64,000 bases of DNA from Datura wrightii (taxonomy: Eukaryota; Streptophyta; Magnoliopsida; Solanales; Solanaceae). Below, one piece after another: positions 59,132 to 64,000 of this stretch. The notes under the pieces are model-generated. The model was not told where the DNA came from and did not search any database. It worked only from the letters and a program-made list of their open reading frames with translations. The first letter of the stretch is position 1. Each line of letters begins with the position of its first letter. A program made the translations under genes and the position numbers. Where the stretch lies: NCBI GenBank assembly GCA_035772735.1, contig JASDFA010000007.1, forward strand, positions 72,950,501-73,014,500, given 5' to 3'.

Positions 59132-61510
59132 GTGGAATCTTACTTAGAGCCAGAACGTGAATTGCATAGTCAACGTAGAGAAGCTCTTCGGAAGAAGTTG
59201 CAGTTGCTGAAACAGTCTATAATGGAGCAACCCAATCCACCAGTTGTGCGGGCAGTGTTAGTGCCTGAGGAAGTAGCAGCCAGGCCGGTTCGCGAGGTGG
59301 CAATCCCACACGCTAATAATGTACATTCCAGCATCCGCAAACCAGAGCCTGGGGGGAGATTTGAGTTAAAGCAAAATATGGTGCAGCTTTTGCACACTAG
59401 CGGGCAGTTTACCGGTCTCCCTCACGAAGATCCGCAACAACATCTCCAGAACGTTTTGGAGATAAGTGACACTTACATCCCCGCTGGAGTGTCACCTGAT
59501 TATGTTCGGCTCACCTTATTTCCATTTTCCTTACTTGGTGAAGCCAAGAGGTGGTTAAAAGATGAACCACCCAACTCTATATCAACGTGGGAGGATCTTG
59601 CAAAGAAGTTCTTGATCAGATTTTTCCCTTCAGGTAAAATAGCTAAACTTAGAAGTCAGATTCTAAGTTTTAAACAGAGGGAAGGAGAAAATCTTTATCA
59701 AGCCTGGGAAAGATTCAAGTCCATGTTGCGGGACTGTCCTCATCATCATCAGTCAAATGAGGTGTTGGTCCACACTTTTATTGAGGGTTTGGAACCCCAC
59801 ACTAAAATTTTGTTAGACTCAGCAGCTGGAGGGCAAGCGCTGGAGAAGACTTATGAGGAGCTGTACACTTTGCTCAACCGAATTTCACAAGGCAATCCGG
59901 AATGGAATGCAGATTCTTCAAGAGGTGGAGCAAGGAAAGCAGCGGGAGTGCTTGAAGTGGATGGATTCACAGTTATCGCTGGACAGATAGCTGCTTTGCA
60001 AAATCAGTTAAACACTCACTTCAGCAATATGAATTTGAACCAGCCGTCAGCCTCAGTTAATGCAGTCCAACAGATGTGGTGTGAAGTGTGTGGTAGTAGT
60101 GAGCATTCAGCTGAATGCTGTGGTGCAAATCCTGATTCTGTCAACTTTGTGGGCAATGCACAGAGGAATCGACAGCAGTTTGGTGGTGGCTACAACTCGA
60201 ATTGGAGGAATCATCCAAATTTTTCGTGGGGTAGCAACAATCAACAAGGCCAGGGTTCAGGGCAGGGTATGCACAGAAACCAAGGAGATCAACAAGGCTA
60301 TCAGAATCAGTTTAGAAATCACAATGCCCCTCCTCCACCACCATCACCGACTATTGAGGAAATGTTCAAGACCATGATTGCCAACCAGGCACAATTGTAG
60401 GCTGACTATGTCAAACTGGCGGCCGAAGTAAAAAGCAATCAATTGGCAACCAAGGCTCTTGAATATCAGTTTGGGCAATTTGCCAGTGCCCAAAATACTA
60501 GACCAAGGGGAGGACTACCTAGCGACACGGATCCCAATCCTAAGCATGTAAATGCAGTGACCACGAGGAGTGGTTTACAATTAAAGGAGGTGGAACCGGA
60601 AAGACTGCCTCAGAAGTCAGGAGTAGCAGATGTTGAGGGAGAACAAACCTCAGATACGGGGAAGACCAAAGAAGCTGAACCAACAAGGCCTCCACCCCCA
60701 TTCCCTCAACGACTTAAGAAACACAAGGAGGAGGCGTGTTTCCAGAAATTCATGGAGGTACTTAAACAGGTACATGTTAACTTACCTCTTGTTGATGTCT
60801 TGCAGGGTGTGCCAAAATATGCAAAGTATATCAAAGACATCGTGGCCAACAAAAGTCGCTTGACCGAGTATGCCACGGTGGCTTTAACGGAGGAATGCAC
60901 ATCCCGTATTCAGAACAGGTTGCCCACTAAACTGAAGGATCCTGGAAGTTTTACTATCCGGCTGACGATTGGGCAAAGTATCCGAGCTCCTGGGTTATGC
61001 GACTTGGGGGCAAGTATAAATCTGATGCCATCTTCGGTATTCAGAAAGTTAGGGCTAGGGAGTCCTAGACCTACAACAGTGATCTTGTAGCTAGTAGACA
61101 GGTCTTTAGCTAAGCCGGATGGCATTGTGGAGGATGTGCTAGTGCAGGTAGGCTCCCTCATTTTTCCGGTAGATTTCATTGTTCTTGATTTTGAGCCAGA
61201 TGCAGAAGTCCCATTTATTTTGGGACGACCATTTTTGGCAACCGGAAAGGCATTGATCGATGTAGCTGCGGGTCAACTCACGATGCGAGGACACGACAAG
61301 GTTGAGGTGTTCGACGTGTACAAGGCACCTAAGCTCCCGACTGTCTATAAGGAACTCTCGGTGATCAACGTGGTTGATCATGGGAATGCAAATAGATTGA
61401 GTGATTCCCGAGAGTTACTAGGTAGGCCACCAGACAAGGTTGAGAACTACTGGGGAGATGACCATGATCGGGTCAAATCGTCCATCTCCCTAGTAGAAAA
61501 TTTAGCGTAA
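59132..61510 (+). pseudogene. E2 gag-protease with two in-frame TAG codons
   Basis: About 793 codons in one frame. Gag N-terminus ESYLEPERELHSQRR, Gag core with FLIRFFPSGKIAKLRSQ, knuckle C-x2-C-x4-H-x4-C at 60080-60121, then a Q/N/G-rich stretch. TAG at 60398 and TAG at 61088, each CAG in E1. Protease with DLGAS starting at 61001 and LGRPFLATGKALIDVAAGQL near 61226. The second stop lies inside the protease, so even Gag-protease readthrough needs two suppressions. The Gag part up to the first stop (through the knuckle) could still be made. First in-frame ATG is 59222; the upstream start is uncertain. Confidence 0.92.
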
Positions 61511-61544
61511 AGGCTGTCGAGCCGCGACGTTAAACCAGGCGCTG

Positions 61545-61562
61545 CACGGGAGGCAACTCGTG
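61545..61562 (+). other. Conserved RNA hairpin after gag-pro stop (E2)
   Basis: CACGGG-AGGCAA-CTCGTG: same loop as E1 and A; one stem base differs from E1 and gives a G.U pair, so the hairpin is still formed in RNA. Confidence 0.7.
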
Positions 61563-61811
61563 AAAAATATTTTTCTTTCTTTTTCCTTAGTGTAAAGTTT
61601 TTCTTTTATTTTATTTTCTTTTCTTTTTCTTGACTAGGTTTAGATGTGCATTTTAATTAGTAATTTTTATTCTTTTAGTAGGGAATCTCGTCATTTAACC
61701 AATTTTTGTTTAGTGAGGTGATTTTCAGGTATACCGGAGGAAAAATACGTGGAATCGAGAAAACGAGGCGAGGTATGAAAAATAAAATTTGATAGTGAAA
61801 CAGAGCACTGG

Positions 61812-61963
61812 CGCGTTGGCGCCGTGTCACGGAGGCAATGCTCCGCGTTGGCCTCCGTGACACGTTGAAGGCAAATCTGGAATTTTTTAAAATTCTAGTA
61901 AGCCAACGCGTTGGCTCCGTGTCACGGAGGAGGGCCTCCGCGTTACCCTCCGTGACACGTTGC
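61812..61963 (+). repeat. Internal inverted-repeat cluster preceding the extra ORF (E2)
   Basis: Two units with CCGTGTCACGGAGG and CCTCCGTGACACG arms, in the same place as 35413-35563 of E1. Confidence 0.75.
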
Positions 61964-62159
61964 CCTTATCCCAGTGCCGGGTCACACCGGGTTTCCGGGT
62001 GACCCGCGTGTTTTCTTAATAAAAACCCCCGATTTCGCCCCTATTTTCCCCATTCCCTCTTCCCTCCGCGACCAAACACCCATTCCCCTACCCCCAAGCT
62101 CCGTGCCACGTTAAGAGGCAAGGAAAACGTCAAGTCTTTATCGATTCTTCAATTCTAAG

Positions 62160-62874
62160 GTATGTTTTCATCGTCTAACTCAATTTTTTGGCGATTTTTG
62201 TCAAATTTGGGCATGTAAGGTGAGATATATCACCCTAGGTAGAAATTAAACATGATATTGAATTATTTTGTGATTGATTATGTTCGGATTGTTGTATTTG
62301 GCGTTTGAACTTGTCGATTATGTAAATAATTCGAAATTGATTGTCGAATTGTATTCTAGGGCTTGGGTTGTTGAATTTGACTTGGGAAACTTGATAGTTT
62401 GGTGAAATTGATGCCGGGGTGTGTTTATTATTTGAGATAAGTCGTGGTAAATATTGTGTAAATGTTAAAAGACGACTAATTCTCGAATTTTTGTGGGAAA
62501 ATGCATAAAATGTGTGAATTGGTTAGATTATTTAGATTAGCATGTATATAAAATGTTTTTATAGTTGTTTTTATTTTTGTTGTTGTTTTTATTGCGAAGT
62601 GCGATGGTTGAAGTGTTAGCGATAGTAGGATTGGGATTAGCTGTATGAAGACTGAGTAGTACGCTAACCGTTATGCTGTCGAAATTTTGTTACGAACGCA
62701 CGAAGCAATATGTGTATAGTTGTTTGTGTTTGGGGTTGTGAATAGAGCTATCCTTGCTATAATTTTGTAGATATTGTTAAGGACTAAGTGTGGGGTAAAT
62801 TTTATGTAACCCGACCTTAGCTGAAGCTAACAAGAATTTAGCTTAACGTTGTGCTTGTTTGTGTAAATTGACAG
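62160..62874 (+). other. Putative 5'-leader intron of the extra ORF (E2)
   Basis: Donor TAAG/GTATGT at 62160 and acceptor TTGACAG/GTAC at 62874, 5 nt before the ATG; borders match E1. Confidence 0.5.
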
Positions 62875-62879
62875 GTACA

Positions 62880-64000
62880 ATGGCTAGCAGACAAGATAAA
62901 GGCAAGGGTGCTTCTACCTCAGGCACCGGCAGAAAGAGAATGAGACTGGGCACTGCTGTCCCAGCTGCACCTGTTGTTCCACGCAGTCAACACTGCCGAT
63001 ACGGGACACGATGGGTCACCGATGAAGGGAAGAAATGGTACGCAAAGCATAAGGAGAACAAGTACTTCCCGGAGGAACATATTGCAAGAGAACCGCTCGC
63101 ACAAGAGTTCCCTCGCATTGTACAAAGGATCGAAGCAGCTGGGCTCAGCTTTATTTTTCAGGAGCCCAAGGATTGCAACCTTCATTTGGTCCGGGAATTT
63201 TATGCCAACTGGATCCCGGCCATCAGAAGCCACACTATTAAAATCAGAGGGAAAATTGTCACTCTGGAACCCCAGCAGCTGAATGCCATCGTTGGAGCGC
63301 GGGACACAGACGCCCACGTTCTCCGCCAGCTCAACATCACCCCACCGTACACCGACATCAGACGTACGTTGTGTGGGGCTCGATCCATAGCCCGATGGAG
63401 TAGACACAAAGAGAGGGGTTACCACCAGACTCTGCCTTATTCGCAGATGAATAGGGAGGCCAGAATCTGGCTAAAAATTATATGTTCGTGTTTGATCCCG
63501 GGAGTACATATGACAGACGTGACCCGGGACCGTGTCTGCCTGGTGTATGCCCTTATGAAAGGGCTTGAGATTAATGTGGGGGCGGTTATAATATCCGCCA
63601 TGAAGAGAGCCAGACTACACCAGGGCCACAGATACGGGTTTGGCGGACTCATCACCACCTTCCTCCGAGGCCTCGACGTTGAGGAAGAAGCCTTGGATTA
63701 CATTCCGCAGTTGGAGCGGCGGGCCATTGATGTGACAAAGACCATGGCCCCCGACACTACACACGGACCTGTGCTGACTCTGGGCGAGCGACATGCTCGT
63801 GACGACCAGTATATGGCCCGTATGTTCGATATGCAGATGCTGCAGCTACGGATAGGAGGGAGACCAGCCACCGAGGATGAATTATGGCAGCTGGAGCTGG
63901 ACTACCCTTTTGGCGAGAACGCCAGAGCTTTATGCAAGGTGGGGCCAGCCTTTGTGGAGCCGACTGACGACGACGTCCCTACTGATGAGGAGACACGTCG
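62880..64000 (+). CDS. E2 extra ORF, open to the window edge (plant transposon-associated protein)
   Basis: ATG at 62880, then 373 codons with no stop before the edge. Starts MASRQDKGKGASTSGTG, has the basic RKRMR cluster, then WVTDEGKKWYAKHKENKYFP, LHLVREFYANW, RRTLCGAR, YHQTLPYSQMNREARIW and LHQGHRYGFGGLITTFLRGL; the acidic tail (PTDDDVPTDEETRR) is just beginning. Over the shared part the protein is about 93% identical to the E1 ORF by hand count. The E1 premature TAG is TGG here. Role unknown: it takes the place of pol and could be a nuclear or RNP factor acting on element RNA, or a captured host gene. By comparison with E1 about 35 more residues are expected beyond the window. Confidence 0.88.
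   Translation, partial: MASRQDKGKGASTSGTGRKRMRLGTAVPAAPVVPRSQHCRYGTRWVTDEGKKWYAKHKENKYFPEEHIAREPLAQEFPRIVQRIEAAGLSFIFQEPKDCNLHLVREFYANWIPAIRSHTIKIRGKIVTLEPQQLNAIVGARDTDAHVLRQLNITPPYTDIRRTLCGARSIARWSRHKERGYHQTLPYSQMNREARIWLKIICSCLIPGVHMTDVTRDRVCLVYALMKGLEINVGAVIISAMKRARLHQGHRYGFGGLITTFLRGLDVEEEALDYIPQLERRAIDVTKTMAPDTTHGPVLTLGERHARDDQYMARMFDMQMLQLRIGGRPATEDELWQLELDYPFGENARALCKVGPAFVEPTDDDVPTDEETR

Larger units (their letters stand above)
57501..64000 (+). mobile_element. Element E2: second E-family element, right end beyond window
   Basis: 5' LTR, tRNA-Asp primer site, gag-protease, post-stop hairpin, internal repeat cluster, putative leader intron and extra ORF follow in the same order and spacing as E1. 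The extra ORF runs off the window. Inserted in H pol; the left flank is TTCAA (57496-57500), its partner is outside. Clearly diverged from E1, so it is an independent insertion, not a segmental copy. Confidence 0.93.

Noticed and set aside
62919..63425. 168-codon ORF on the minus strand
   Set aside because: Antisense shadow of the open E2 extra ORF; no recognisable protein and a matching antisense ORF in E1 is much shorter.

Overview
This window looks like pericentromeric or intergenic DNA from a large plant genome. Every recognisable coding stretch belongs to an LTR retrotransposon and I see no convincing host gene, tRNA or rRNA. Primer sites complementary to plant tRNA-Asp and initiator tRNA-Met, Athila-type and Tekay/Del-type (chromovirus) Pol proteins, and widespread TAG nonsense codons all point to a flowering plant. 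The general look of the Gag proteins and LTRs resembles Solanaceae, but that is an impression from memory and was not tested.

Layout from left to right, with my own element names. A (1-5274, minus) is an Athila-like gag-pro element with its 5' LTR on the right. B (5412-46060, minus) is an old Athila element whose two LTRs lie 37 kb apart because other elements landed inside it. C (8288-31135, plus) is a Tekay-type chromovirus complex holding a partial gag-pol copy (C1) followed by a second copy (C2). D (16067-25907, plus) is a complete but dead chromovirus inserted in C2 (target duplication GTGAG). E1 (31136-40906, plus) is a young complete element inserted where C meets B (target duplication AGTCG). 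S1 (42748-44181) is a solo LTR inside B (CTAGT). F (46061-47440) is a chromovirus LTR tail and gag. G (47441-50097) is the 5' end of an Athila-like element that interrupts F. H (50098-57500, minus) is a chromovirus that interrupts G. S2 (54772-56998) is a solo LTR inside H pol (TCACC). E2 (57501-64000) is a second copy of the E family that runs off the right edge.

The most unusual object is the E family. It has tRNA-Asp-primed LTRs and a Gag-protease reading frame, but no reverse transcriptase or integrase. In their place is a separate ORF (36468-37688 in E1; 62880 to the window end in E2) preceded by a conserved GT...AG segment that looks like a 5'-leader intron. The E2 copy of this ORF is open throughout, and in a 53-codon sample most E1/E2 differences are synonymous, although gag-pro is broken by stops in both copies. 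The E family must therefore be mobilised in trans, most plausibly by Athila-type enzymes such as those encoded by B.

Two further patterns recur. First, most LTR types carry a cluster of short inverted repeats 5' of the promoter, next to a recognisable TATA box in several of them. The sequence of this module differs between families and seems to have been exchanged between unrelated clades. Second, a small hairpin just after the gag-pro stop is kept in A, E1 and E2 with compensatory base changes.
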